Source: Desulfurivibrio alkaliphilus
Lineage (GTDB): Bacteria; Desulfobacterota; Desulfobulbia; Desulfobulbales; Desulfurivibrionaceae
Direction of reading: 5' to 3'
DNA: 5,489 bases
Assembly (NCBI GenBank): GCA_011048585.1
Contig: DSDS01000085.1
Location: 1 to 5,489, forward strand
Shown here: positions 1-5,489 of the stretch, one piece after another
Layout: each line of letters opens with the position of its first letter
How positions within the stretch are numbered: position 1 is the stretch's first letter
Notes under the pieces: generated by a model
The model's input: only the letters and a program-made list of their open reading frames with translations
What the model was told of the DNA's origin: nothing
The model's database searches: none
Position numbers and translations under genes: made by a program

Positions 1-134
1 AACGGGCTGTAATCGTTCAGCAGTGCCGCAGGTTCGGGCAAGCGGCCAAGCGCCGCGTACCCCGTGTACGTAAGCCTGGCTGATCGCCCGAAGATGCGGT
101 GCTGCTGAACGATTACTGGGCAAATCACCCCGTT
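1..134. repeat. Long imperfect palindrome (hairpin/cruciform element)
   Basis: The arm TAATCGTTCAGCAGTGCCGC (10-29) pairs with GCGGTGCTGCTGAACGATTA (96-115) at 18 of 20 positions. The stem continues inward in register: TTCGGGC (33-39) with GCCCGAA (86-92), then GGCCA (44-48) with the segment 77-81, one pair being G-U. It ends in a tip where CGTAC (56-60) pairs with GTACG (66-70) around a 5-base loop. An outer six-base pair, AACGGG (1-6) with CCCGTT (129-134), is separated from the main stem by an asymmetric internal loop, and the element may run off the left edge. No T-run follows, so it does not look like a standard intrinsic terminator. Size and symmetry fit a dispersed palindromic (REP or MITE-like) repeat, but copy number cannot be seen here. 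Confidence 0.75.
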
Positions 135-155
135 CACCCGCAAGTTAAACAAGCC

Positions 156-184
156 TTGCCGCTTTGCCAAGAAAACATTATCAT
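156..184 (+). promoter_or_regulatory. Candidate sigma70 promoter for ychF
   Basis: TTGCCG (156-161, 4/6 to consensus) is separated by 17 bases from TATCAT (179-184, 5/6 to consensus). It lies 64 bases before the ychF start and outside the palindromic repeat, in a locally more AT-rich stretch. The predicted start of transcription is near 191. This is a motif match only. Confidence 0.45.
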
Positions 185-248
185 GCCGGGTTGCAAAAGC
201 AGCCATACCGTCAAGAGCCTTCCCTAATCAACCACCAAGGATATCAGC

Positions 249-1343
249 ATGGGATTTCGTTGCGGGATCGTCGGCCTGCCCAATGTCGGCAAATCCACCA
301 TTTTTAACGCCCTGACCGCGGCCGGAATTGAATCGGCCAACTACCCCTTCTGCACCATCGAGCCCAATGTGGGGATGGTGGCGGTGCCCGATGAGCGCCT
401 GGACAAGCTGGCGGCCATGGCCAAAACCAGAAACAAGGTCAACGCCCAGATGGAGTTTGTCGATATCGCCGGCCTGGTCAGCGGGGCCAGCCAGGGTGAG
501 GGTCTGGGCAACCAGTTTTTAGGCCACATCCGCCAGGTGGATGCCATCGCCCATGTGGTCCGTTGTTTCGCCGACGACAATATCGTCCATGTCAGCGGCA
601 AAATCGACCCTCTCCAGGATCGGGAAATCATCAACACCGAGCTGATCCTGGCCGACCTGGAAACCGTACGCCGCCGCCAGCAGAAAACCGCCTCCCAGGC
701 CAAATCCGGGGACAAGCTCTTCAGGGAGCAGCTGACGGTGCTTCTTGCCATGGAGAAACATCTGGATCAAGGATTACCGGCTCGAACCCTGGAGCTTGAC
801 GACAACGGCCGAGCCCTGCTGCGGGAGATGTTTCTGCTCAGCGCCAAGCCGGTACTCTATGTGGCCAATGTCCCCGAGGAGCAGATCAACACCGGCAACC
901 CCTGGGTCGAGGAGCTGACCAGGGCAGCCGCCGCCGAGCAGGCCTCGGTGGTGATGATCTCCGGGGCGATCGAAGAAGAGCTCAGTGGCCTGGAGCCCGA
1001 AGAGCGCCAAGCCTTCCTGGCCGACATGGAGCTGAGCGAGCCGGGGCTCAACCGCCTGATCCGTACCGGCTACCAACTGCTGGGGCTGATCACCTTTTTC
1101 ACCGTGGGGGAAAAGGAGACCCGGGCCTGGACCATTCCCGGGGGGACCAAGGCTCCCCAGGCCGCCGGGGTTATTCATTCCGACTTTGAACGGGGCTTTA
1201 TCCGGGCCGAAGTAGTGTCCTGCGATGACCTGCTGGCCTGTGGCAGCGAGCCCAAGGCCAAGGAGAAGGGGCTGCTCCGCCTGGAAGGCAAGGAGTATGT
1301 GGTGCGGGACGGCGACTGTATCAATTTCCGTTTTAATGTCTAA
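249..1343 (+). CDS. ychF: Redox-/ribosome-associated P-loop ATPase YchF (OLA1 family)
   Basis: This is a complete 364-residue YchF, close to the usual length of about 363, and it aligns by eye with E. coli YchF from end to end. The G1 P-loop GLPNVGKST is at residues 9-17. The family signature YPFCTIEPN is at 32-40. The G3 motif DIAG (72-75) is followed by Leu76, the hydrophobic substitution of the HAS-type P-loop NTPases, and by GASQGEGLGNQFL. The G4 position reads NVPE (207-210), the non-canonical NxxE that in this family favours ATP over GTP. A central coiled-coil insertion lies at about 125-180, and a C-terminal TGS domain at about 280-364 ends in INFRFNV. The family binds ribosomes and acts in translation and stress responses; the exact role is unsettled. 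The ATG has an AAGGA ribosome-binding site 7 bases upstream, and the second residue onward matches the family. It is first in a likely operon with the DUF4438 gene 22 bases downstream. Confidence 0.97.
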   Translation: MGFRCGIVGLPNVGKSTIFNALTAAGIESANYPFCTIEPNVGMVAVPDERLDKLAAMAKTRNKVNAQMEFVDIAGLVSGASQGEGLGNQFLGHIRQVDAIAHVVRCFADDNIVHVSGKIDPLQDREIINTELILADLETVRRRQQKTASQAKSGDKLFREQLTVLLAMEKHLDQGLPARTLELDDNGRALLREMFLLSAKPVLYVANVPEEQINTGNPWVEELTRAAAAEQASVVMISGAIEEELSGLEPEERQAFLADMELSEPGLNRLIRTGYQLLGLITFFTVGEKETRAWTIPGGTKAPQAAGVIHSDFERGFIRAEVVSCDDLLACGSEPKAKEKGLLRLEGKEYVVRDGDCINFRFNV

Positions 1344-1365
1344 CCGTTGATGGCGAGGAGATCAA

Positions 1366-2250
1366 ATGATCAAAACCAACCGGGAACAACTGGTTTGTCA
1401 ATCGGTGATCGGCGAGATCACCTCTCCCTTGGGCGGCATCAATCCTTACCGGATCGACCCCCAGGGCAACTCCGACATCTACCCCGGAGTGGGCGGAATC
1501 ACCTACAACCTGCGGATCGGGGACAGGGCCTGCGGCCTTTTTGCCGACCACGTTGAGCCCGGGGTCTCGATCAGCAATTTCACCCAGTTCCAGGGCCAGC
1601 CCGGTCCCAATCGGGCCCTCAACCTCTTCTCCTGCGCCGGCAACCTGGCCACCGTGGTTTCCGGCGAAGCCAAAGGCAAAAAAGGGCGGGTCACCGGCAA
1701 GCACGGCGGCATCGAGCATGTCCTGCTCGACTTCCCGGCCAAAGTGCTGGAGCAGCTGGTGATCGGCGACAAGATTCAGATCCGGGCCTTCGGCTGCGGC
1801 CTTAAGCTGCCGGACTTCCCGACGATCAAGGTGATGAACCTGGATCCGGACCTGCTGGCGCAACTACCACTCAAAGCGACGAAAAACGGCCGCCTGCAGG
1901 TGCCGGTAACCCACCTGGTGCCGGCGGCGATCATGGGTTCCGGCCTGGGTTCTCCCCACAGCCAAAGCGGTGATTACGATATTCAGCTTTTCGATCAGCC
2001 CACGGTGGAGAAGCACGGCCTGGACAGCCTGCGCCTGGGGGACTTTGTGGCCATCACCGACGCCGACGCCACCTATGGCAGAATCTATCGCAGCGGCGGG
2101 GTGGTGATCGGGATCGTGGTTCACTCGGACTGCGTGCTGGCCGGCCACGGCCCCGGCGTCATGGTGGTAATGTCGTCGGCCACCGGGCAGATCGATCCGG
2201 TGATCGACCCCAAAGCCAATCTGGAGCGCCATCTGCCCAAACTGAAGTAA
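1366..2250 (+). CDS. DUF4438 family conserved protein of unknown function
   Basis: This 294-residue protein resembles the DUF4438 family, for which I know of no established function. The assignment rests on overall sequence character and length, not a search. It has no signal peptide or membrane segment, so it is probably cytosolic. Visible conserved-looking stretches are a Gly/Lys-rich AKGKKGRVTGKHGG (102-115), similar in style to a KOW/SH3-like beta turn; SPHSQSGDYDIQ (196-207); and a C-terminal half rich in beta-strand pattern and glycine, DFVAITDADATYG (226-238) and VVHSDCVLAGHGPG (251-264), with His/Asp clusters that could bind a metal or small ligand. The ATG is preceded by GAGGAG (1355-1360) with 5-base spacing. 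It follows ychF by 22 bases with no terminator between, so co-transcription is likely, but a functional link to YchF is only inferred. Confidence 0.8.
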   Translation: MIKTNREQLVCQSVIGEITSPLGGINPYRIDPQGNSDIYPGVGGITYNLRIGDRACGLFADHVEPGVSISNFTQFQGQPGPNRALNLFSCAGNLATVVSGEAKGKKGRVTGKHGGIEHVLLDFPAKVLEQLVIGDKIQIRAFGCGLKLPDFPTIKVMNLDPDLLAQLPLKATKNGRLQVPVTHLVPAAIMGSGLGSPHSQSGDYDIQLFDQPTVEKHGLDSLRLGDFVAITDADATYGRIYRSGGVVIGIVVHSDCVLAGHGPGVMVVMSSATGQIDPVIDPKANLERHLPKLK

Positions 2251-2275
2251 CCGGTCGCCGGGGTTATATTTTTTT
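2249..2275 (+). terminator. Possible weak intrinsic terminator after the ychF-DUF4438 unit
   Basis: AACCGG (2249-2254), a TCG loop, and CC plus GGTT (2258-2265, with a two-base GG bulge) can form a short stem. A run of seven T (2269-2275) follows after ATA. The stem is short and bulged, so termination would be weak. The placement immediately after the stop codon and before a new promoter supports it. Confidence 0.35.
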
Positions 2276-2303
2276 GCATTATCCACCCCAGCGAAGTTAT
2301 AAT
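2274..2303 (+). promoter_or_regulatory. Candidate sigma70 promoter upstream of the pyrE unit
   Basis: A perfect -10 hexamer TATAAT (2298-2303) has TTGCAT (2274-2279, 3/6) upstream with an 18-base spacer. It lies in the only AT-rich patch between the DUF4438 gene and pyrE. Transcription would start near 2310, giving pyrE a leader of about 130 bases that contains the HD-GYP-like remnant. It could originally have served the gene that decayed there. Confidence 0.5.
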
Positions 2304-2324
2304 TTCCGGGTTGGCTGTTCTGGG

Positions 2325-2419
2325 GCAATGGCCGACCTCTTCGATGCCATGACCTCAGAACGGCCATGCCGGTGGAAACAGCCCTTAAAATGCTCTGCCA
2401 GGATGTGGAGTTCGACTAA
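2325..2419 (+). pseudogene. Remnant of the C-terminal end of an HD-GYP-type phosphohydrolase
   Basis: Two short stretches in different frames read as consecutive parts of one HD-GYP domain. AMADLFDAMTSERP (2325-2366) matches the family pattern ADvFDAlTSxRPY. A second frame, beginning ATG at 2366, reads MPVETALKMLCQDVEFD and stops at TAA (2417-2419), matching the following helix and the FD position of the family. The residues expected between them (about YRKP) are missing, consistent with a small out-of-frame deletion at the shared CC bases near 2364-2370. Everything upstream of ADLFD, including the HD metal-binding residues and the GYP motif, is absent because the DUF4438 gene ends at 2250. 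A sequencing frameshift alone therefore cannot explain it. HD-GYP proteins typically hydrolyse cyclic-di-GMP, but this fragment cannot be active. Its stop lies 23 bases before pyrE, suggesting the intact ancestor directly preceded pyrE. Confidence 0.65.
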
Positions 2420-2442
2420 ATCAAGCAAAAGGACCAGACCCC

Positions 2443-2997
2443 ATGGACGACAGAGGACGGCTGAAAGAGATTATCCGCGAAAAATCCTACCGACAGGGCA
2501 CCTTCAAGCTCTCCTCCGGCAAGGAGTCCGACTTTTACATCGACGGCAAGCAGACCACCCTCTCCGCCGAGGGGGGCTGGCTCTGCGGCAAGCTGCTCTT
2601 CGAGATGATCCGCAACAACCCGGAAAAGATCGAGGCGGTGGGCGGCATGACCCTGGGGGCCGACCCCATTGTCACCGCGGTCTCCCTGGTCAGTTTTGTG
2701 GCAAAAGACCCGATTCCGGCTTTTATCGTACGCAAGGAGTCCAAAAAGCACGGCACCGAGGCCTACCTGGAGGGGCAGAGCAACCTGCCTGAAGGAGCCA
2801 CGGTGGCCCTGGTGGAGGATGTGGTAACCACCGGCGGCACCCTGCTGAAGGTGATTGAACGGGTGGAGGCCCAGGGCTACAAGGTGGGTCTGGTGGCAAC
2901 CATCGTCGATCGCCAGGAAGGCGGGGCCGAGGCCCTGGCGGCCAAGGGCTACGAATTGCGGGCGATCTTCAACCGCCAAACCCTTTTGGCGGACTGA
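2443..2997 (+). CDS. pyrE: Orotate phosphoribosyltransferase
   Basis: This 184-residue cytosolic enzyme converts orotate and PRPP to orotidine 5'-monophosphate and pyrophosphate, the fifth step of de novo pyrimidine synthesis. The N-terminal substrate segment FKLSSGKESDFYID is at 21-34. The flexible catalytic loop RKESKKHG (97-104) carries the Arg-Lys and the catalytic Lys (K101 by alignment to the Salmonella enzyme's K103). The PRPP-binding signature VALVEDVVTTGGT is at 121-133. Length is within the usual range of 175-215. The start is supported by AAAAGGA (2427-2433) 9 bases upstream. A small dual-CxxC gene begins 5 bases past its stop. No pyrR-type attenuator or uridine-responsive hairpin with a T-run is apparent in the leader. 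Confidence 0.97.
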   Translation: MDDRGRLKEIIREKSYRQGTFKLSSGKESDFYIDGKQTTLSAEGGWLCGKLLFEMIRNNPEKIEAVGGMTLGADPIVTAVSLVSFVAKDPIPAFIVRKESKKHGTEAYLEGQSNLPEGATVALVEDVVTTGGTLLKVIERVEAQGYKVGLVATIVDRQEGGAEALAAKGYELRAIFNRQTLLAD

Positions 2998-3002
2998 ATC
3001 CC

Positions 3003-3200
3003 ATGCTCGGCACTTCCATCCCCACTACCATGACCTGCCCCGCCTGCGAGGGACCGCTTAACATTCTGCGCTCCTGCCGGCGGGTGCGCATGGCCTGCGC
3101 CGGCTGCCAACGGCAGTATCAGATCCATGAGGTGGCGGACCGGCTGGATGAACGGGCCGAAGAGGTCCTCTCCCGCTGGACCGCCATAATCTACGACTGA
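3003..3200 (+). CDS. Small dual-CxxC zinc-ribbon-like protein
   Basis: This 65-residue protein has CPAC (12-15) and CAGC (32-35) separated by 16 residues, the layout of a four-cysteine zinc ribbon. A further Cys25 lies between them, and the acidic, helical tail ends in a distinctive TAIIYD. It resembles the small proteins annotated as dual CXXC motif (seleno)proteins in deltaproteobacteria; I recall that name but cannot check it. All four motif positions are cysteine here, with no in-frame TGA before the stop. There is no clear ribosome-binding site, but the start lies 5 bases after the pyrE stop, so translation is probably coupled. Met10 (3030) is a possible alternative start that would keep both motifs. 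Function is unknown: metal binding, RNA/protein binding or thiol redox are all possible. Coding is supported by the paired motifs and by tight packing between neighbours. Confidence 0.75.
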   Translation: MLGTSIPTTMTCPACEGPLNILRSCRRVRMACAGCQRQYQIHEVADRLDERAEEVLSRWTAIIYD

Positions 3201-3217
3201 AACCGGGCGACGACGAC

Positions 3218-5209
3218 CTACCACTCCACCCGCAGAACCCCCTCCAGGGGGTCAACCCGGGCAATCTTGATCGGGACAATCTCGCCCGGCTGGATGTTGA
3301 GGCCCCGGCCCGGAGGCAGGTCGGCCTCCAGCAGACAATCGGTCAGGACCACTGTCACCCGCCTGGGCCCACCCGCAACCACCAGGGCGTCCACCCGGCT
3401 GCCCTCCTTTCCGGCCAGGTATTTAAGCAGCCAGTAGCGCTGGCGGTCCCGCCGCACCTGGTTAACCTGGGGCTGGCTGGTGGCTATGGCGGCGCTGAAA
3501 TCCAGCATGTCCGACTCCGCGAAACGGGCGCCCTTACCGGCCCGCAGGGCGTAAATTTGGTGCTGCATCACCAGATCCAGCAGGCGCCGGATCGGGGAGG
3601 TTATAGTGGTATAGCTGGCCGCCCCCACCCCGCTGTGGCGCTTGGGCCGGGTTAGCAGCTGACCGGGCTTGAGCTGCTTGCGCTGGCGCCAGATGGTGAA
3701 GATATCCTGATCGTACCCCTGCACCAGACGCTGATGGGGATCGTCCTGGGCCCGAAACAGGCCGGGGACCTGCTGCTGGGCCACATATTCCGCCGCCAGC
3801 ATATTGGCCAGCACCATCATCTCCGAAACCAGCAACCGAGCCGGGATATCCACATCCTCCAGCTCAACCTGGGGGTTACCCTGCCGGTCGAGACGGATGT
3901 TGACATCGGGGATGGGAAGCAACAAGGCGCCGGCCTCCAGACGCCGGCGGCGCAGAGCCTGGCTCAAGGCCAGCAGCTCCTGCAGGTCGGAATCGCTGGC
4001 CAGCAGCTCCTCCACCTGATCATAATCCAACCGGCGCTTTACCTCCACCACCCCGGCCACGATCCGGGAATCAACGATATCCCCGGCCGGGGTGAGGGTC
4101 ACCAGAAAACTCATGGTCGGCCGCACCTTGCCGACCACCAGGCTGCAAAGGTCCTCGGAGAGCCGGGGAGGCAGCATCGGGATCTGGCCCTCGGGAAAGT
4201 AGAGGGAGGTCACCCGCTCAACGGCAGCGGCGAAAAGGGCCGAGCCGGGCTTGACGAAATGGGCCACATCGGCGATATGGATGCCGACCCGGAAGTTCTC
4301 CCCCTGGCGTTCAAGATGGAGGGCGTCGTCGAGATCGCGGGTGGAAGCGCTATCGATGGTCAGCACCGGCAACTCCCGCAGGTCCATCCGGCCCGCCGCC
4401 AGCAGCTCCTCTCCGCTGGGCTCCCGGCTGGCCTCGGCCTCGGCCAGCTCTGCGGCGGAAAAATCCACCGGCAGCCGGGCCCGCAACAGGGGCACATTTT
4501 CATCGGGGCGCCAGTGCCCGGTTTTGACCAGCAGCGCGTAAACATCGTGGGGTCGGGTCAGGCCGGCCCGCTTGAGCAGCTCCCGGGCCAGGTCCCCCTC
4601 TTCGGCTTCATTGGCATAGAGATAGTAGTCCCGGAGCAGAGCCAGGCACTGCTTCCGTTCCGGCCACTCAACCGCCGACTTCCCGGCAAAAATATCCTTG
4701 AGCTTTTCCGCTCCGGCGCTCAGAAGCTCTTCCCGCTGCCGCTCCTTCTCCTGGCGAGCCAGCAACTGCTCCACCACCTCGACGGGATGGGCCATCACCC
4801 GGCCATCCTTGTACTTAAAGTAGAGACGATCGGTAAATACCGCCCGCAGGAAGGCGGCCACCTGGTCGTCATCGGCGGAGCCGCCGAAATTGAGTTCGGC
4901 CAGGAACAGGGGGGTGAAAAGCTGGTTATTTTCGCCGGCGGCCAACTGCCAGACCATTTCAGTCTCAACCTGGGCCGTCAATTCCCGGCGACGCCGATCG
5001 GTCTCCTGAAGGCGTCGGCGCTGCTCGTCACGGGAGAGCCCGGCCAAGGCAGCCGAGCTGGAGCTATGAACCACCCGGGCTCCGGGCAGATTAAGCTCCC
5101 GGCCGTTCTGGTTGAAAATTTTCAAGCGGGAAGAGGTGGCATCCAGCACCACCCCACAGATAAATTTGCCCTGTTCAACATATTCAACAATATTACCGGA
5201 AGAGATCAT
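3218..5209 (-). CDS. RNB-family 3'-5' exoribonuclease (RNase II/R type)
   Basis: This 663-residue protein is nearer RNase II (644 in E. coli) than RNase R (813). It is expected to degrade single-stranded RNA from the 3' end in the cytosol. Residues 1-50 form a beta-rich SH3/OB-like start (GNIVEYVEQGKFICGVVL). About 55-250 are mainly helical and charged, without the paired cold-shock domains of classic RNase II that I can recognise. The RNB catalytic domain covers about 265-565. It begins with the metal-binding signature TIDSASTRDLDDA (284-296), with the four expected Asp at 286, 292, 294 and 295. It ends with the RNA-gripping TSPIRR (537-542). A short S1/OB-like tail follows (about 590-663). 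All catalytic positions I can check are intact. The start is chosen because the N-terminal motif fits the family; the nearest AAGGA is 14 bases upstream, unusually far. It is convergent with the dual-CxxC gene (17-base gap) and divergent from the likely era. Confidence 0.93.
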   Translation of the reverse strand: MISSGNIVEYVEQGKFICGVVLDATSSRLKIFNQNGRELNLPGARVVHSSSSAALAGLSRDEQRRRLQETDRRRRELTAQVETEMVWQLAAGENNQLFTPLFLAELNFGGSADDDQVAAFLRAVFTDRLYFKYKDGRVMAHPVEVVEQLLARQEKERQREELLSAGAEKLKDIFAGKSAVEWPERKQCLALLRDYYLYANEAEEGDLARELLKRAGLTRPHDVYALLVKTGHWRPDENVPLLRARLPVDFSAAELAEAEASREPSGEELLAAGRMDLRELPVLTIDSASTRDLDDALHLERQGENFRVGIHIADVAHFVKPGSALFAAAVERVTSLYFPEGQIPMLPPRLSEDLCSLVVGKVRPTMSFLVTLTPAGDIVDSRIVAGVVEVKRRLDYDQVEELLASDSDLQELLALSQALRRRRLEAGALLLPIPDVNIRLDRQGNPQVELEDVDIPARLLVSEMMVLANMLAAEYVAQQQVPGLFRAQDDPHQRLVQGYDQDIFTIWRQRKQLKPGQLLTRPKRHSGVGAASYTTITSPIRRLLDLVMQHQIYALRAGKGARFAESDMLDFSAAIATSQPQVNQVRRDRQRYWLLKYLAGKEGSRVDALVVAGGPRRVTVVLTDCLLEADLPPGRGLNIQPGEIVPIKIARVDPLEGVLRVEW
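3237..3252. other. GC-rich hairpin at the convergent gene ends
   Basis: ACCCCC (3237-3242) pairs perfectly with GGGGGT (3247-3252) around a 4-base loop. It lies 37 bases past the stop of the dual-CxxC gene, inside the last codons of the opposing ribonuclease gene. No T-run follows on either strand, so it is not a canonical terminator, but it is the only stable hairpin I see at this tail-to-tail junction and it could slow or protect the 3' end of the pyrE transcript. Confidence 0.25.
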
Positions 5210-5243
5210 GAAATGGCAGCTGGTCCTTGGAGGTGGTCGGAAG

Positions 5244-5290
5244 GGGGAAAGAGGGCTTTCTCCCGCAGATAGCCCGGAGGCCGAAGGCTA
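5244..5290 (-). promoter_or_regulatory. Two adjacent hairpins in the ribonuclease leader
   Basis: Hairpin one pairs TAGCC (5270-5274) with GGCTA (5286-5290), extended by CGG/CCG around an AGG loop with an AA bulge. Hairpin two pairs GGGGAAAG-type bases (5244-5251) with CTTTC and CCC (5256-5264), with one bulged T. Both lie between the ribonuclease start codon and its divergent neighbour, so both would fall in the ribonuclease mRNA leader if its promoter lies further right. No T-run follows on the minus strand. Confidence 0.3.
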
Positions 5291-5351
5291 CCCATCTACC
5301 ATAAATTCACCCCATAGTCACTTAAAACAGGGGCGAAAGAGAGCAAGATTA

Positions 5352-5380
5352 CGGACAAAATCACCAAAAGCTGCTAAGAT
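5352..5380 (+). promoter_or_regulatory. Candidate promoter for the era-like gene
   Basis: CGGACA (5352-5357, 4/6) and TAAGAT (5375-5380, 4/6) are separated by 17 bases, 39 bases before the start codon at 5420, in the AT-richer half of the divergent intergenic region (5210-5419). Both hexamers are mediocre. I could not pick a convincing promoter for the opposite-strand ribonuclease gene in the same region. Confidence 0.3.
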
Positions 5381-5419
5381 GCCAGGTTACCCCTTACCCG
5401 CAACCTGGAGACAACAACC

Positions 5420-5489
5420 ATGCGTAACGACCCGGATCAAGAGATCGCCTGCGGCTTTGTGGCCCTGGTGGGTCCGCCCAACGCCGGCA
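5420..5489 (+). CDS. era: P-loop GTPase, N-terminus only, probably Era
   Basis: Only the first 23 codons are in the window. After about ten polar residues the sequence reads GFVALVGPPNAG, the first beta strand and the start of the G1 P-loop (GxPNxGKS) of a TRAFAC-class GTPase, cut before the Lys. FVALVG(R/P)PNAGKS near residue 13 is typical of Era, which assists 16S rRNA maturation and 30S assembly. Der and other Era-like GTPases share the motif, so the symbol is tentative. The ATG has GGAG (5407-5410) 9 bases upstream. Divergence from an RNB exoribonuclease gene is consistent with, but does not prove, an RNA-processing role. Confidence 0.7.
   Translation, partial: MRNDPDQEIACGFVALVGPPNAG

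Noticed and set aside
9..116. The left-edge hairpin as a tRNA, small RNA gene or intrinsic terminator of the upstream gene
   Set aside because: It is a single long stem without a cloverleaf or CCA end, and no T-run follows. A palindromic repeat explains it better, though a role in ending upstream transcription cannot be excluded.
1333..2367. Minus-strand open frames of 176 and 167 codons opposite the DUF4438 gene
   Set aside because: They are antisense shadows of a well-supported gene with its own ribosome-binding site; their translations are low-complexity His/Gly/Val-rich and resemble no family.
2274..2792. A 172-codon open frame on the + strand covering the HD-GYP-like stretch and running into pyrE
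   Set aside because: Beyond about 2366 the frame leaves the HD-GYP similarity and then overlaps pyrE out of frame with Arg/Pro/His-rich nonsense. Only the short early part is meaningful, as a remnant.
2416..2979. A 187-codon minus-strand open frame opposite pyrE
   Set aside because: It is a mirror of pyrE codons, and pyrE carries all catalytic motifs on the + strand.
3734..5272. A 512-codon open frame on the + strand
   Set aside because: It is fully antisense to the RNB ribonuclease, whose motifs are intact. The translation is rich in Gln, His, Gly and Leu, typical of the reverse strand of GC-rich coding sequence, and shows no domain.
1..5489. A hidden defence, CRISPR or mobile system
   Set aside because: There are no direct-repeat arrays, transposase, integrase, toxin-antitoxin pairs or attachment-site duplications. 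Apart from the remnant and the palindrome, the genes are housekeeping or conserved.

Overview
The window is GC-rich, densely coded bacterial chromosome. The sequence types suggest a Desulfobulbales-like Desulfobacterota (deltaproteobacterial) genome, judging from the YchF and RNB-family protein sequences, the small dual-CxxC protein behind pyrE and the large palindromic repeat. This is inference from recognition, not a database match. The genes are housekeeping or conserved-hypothetical. There are no rRNA or tRNA genes, no CRISPR array and no intact mobile element.

Layout. Bases 1-134 form a very long imperfect hairpin, probably a dispersed palindromic repeat. A sigma70-like promoter follows at 156-184. 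Next comes a two-gene + strand unit: ychF (ribosome-associated P-loop ATPase/GTPase, 249-1343) and a DUF4438-type protein of unknown function (1366-2250). This unit ends in a possible weak terminator. A second promoter, with a perfect TATAAT, precedes a decayed fragment that looks like the C-terminal end of an HD-GYP phosphohydrolase (about 2325-2419). Directly after it are pyrE (orotate phosphoribosyltransferase, 2443-2997) and a 65-residue dual-CxxC zinc-ribbon-like protein (3003-3200) that starts 5 bases past the pyrE stop.

On the opposite strand, ending 17 bases from that small gene, is a 663-residue RNB-family (RNase II/R type) exoribonuclease (5209-3218). Its leader region contains two adjacent hairpins. 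Divergent from it, at the right edge, are the first 70 bases of a P-loop GTPase gene, most likely era.

Functionally, ychF, the RNB ribonuclease and the likely era all belong to ribosome or RNA homeostasis, and pyrE belongs to UMP synthesis. I see no convincing novel multi-gene system. The points most worth a second look are the HD-GYP remnant in the pyrE leader, the 134-base palindromic element, the DUF4438 gene coupled to ychF, and the dual-CxxC protein coupled to pyrE.
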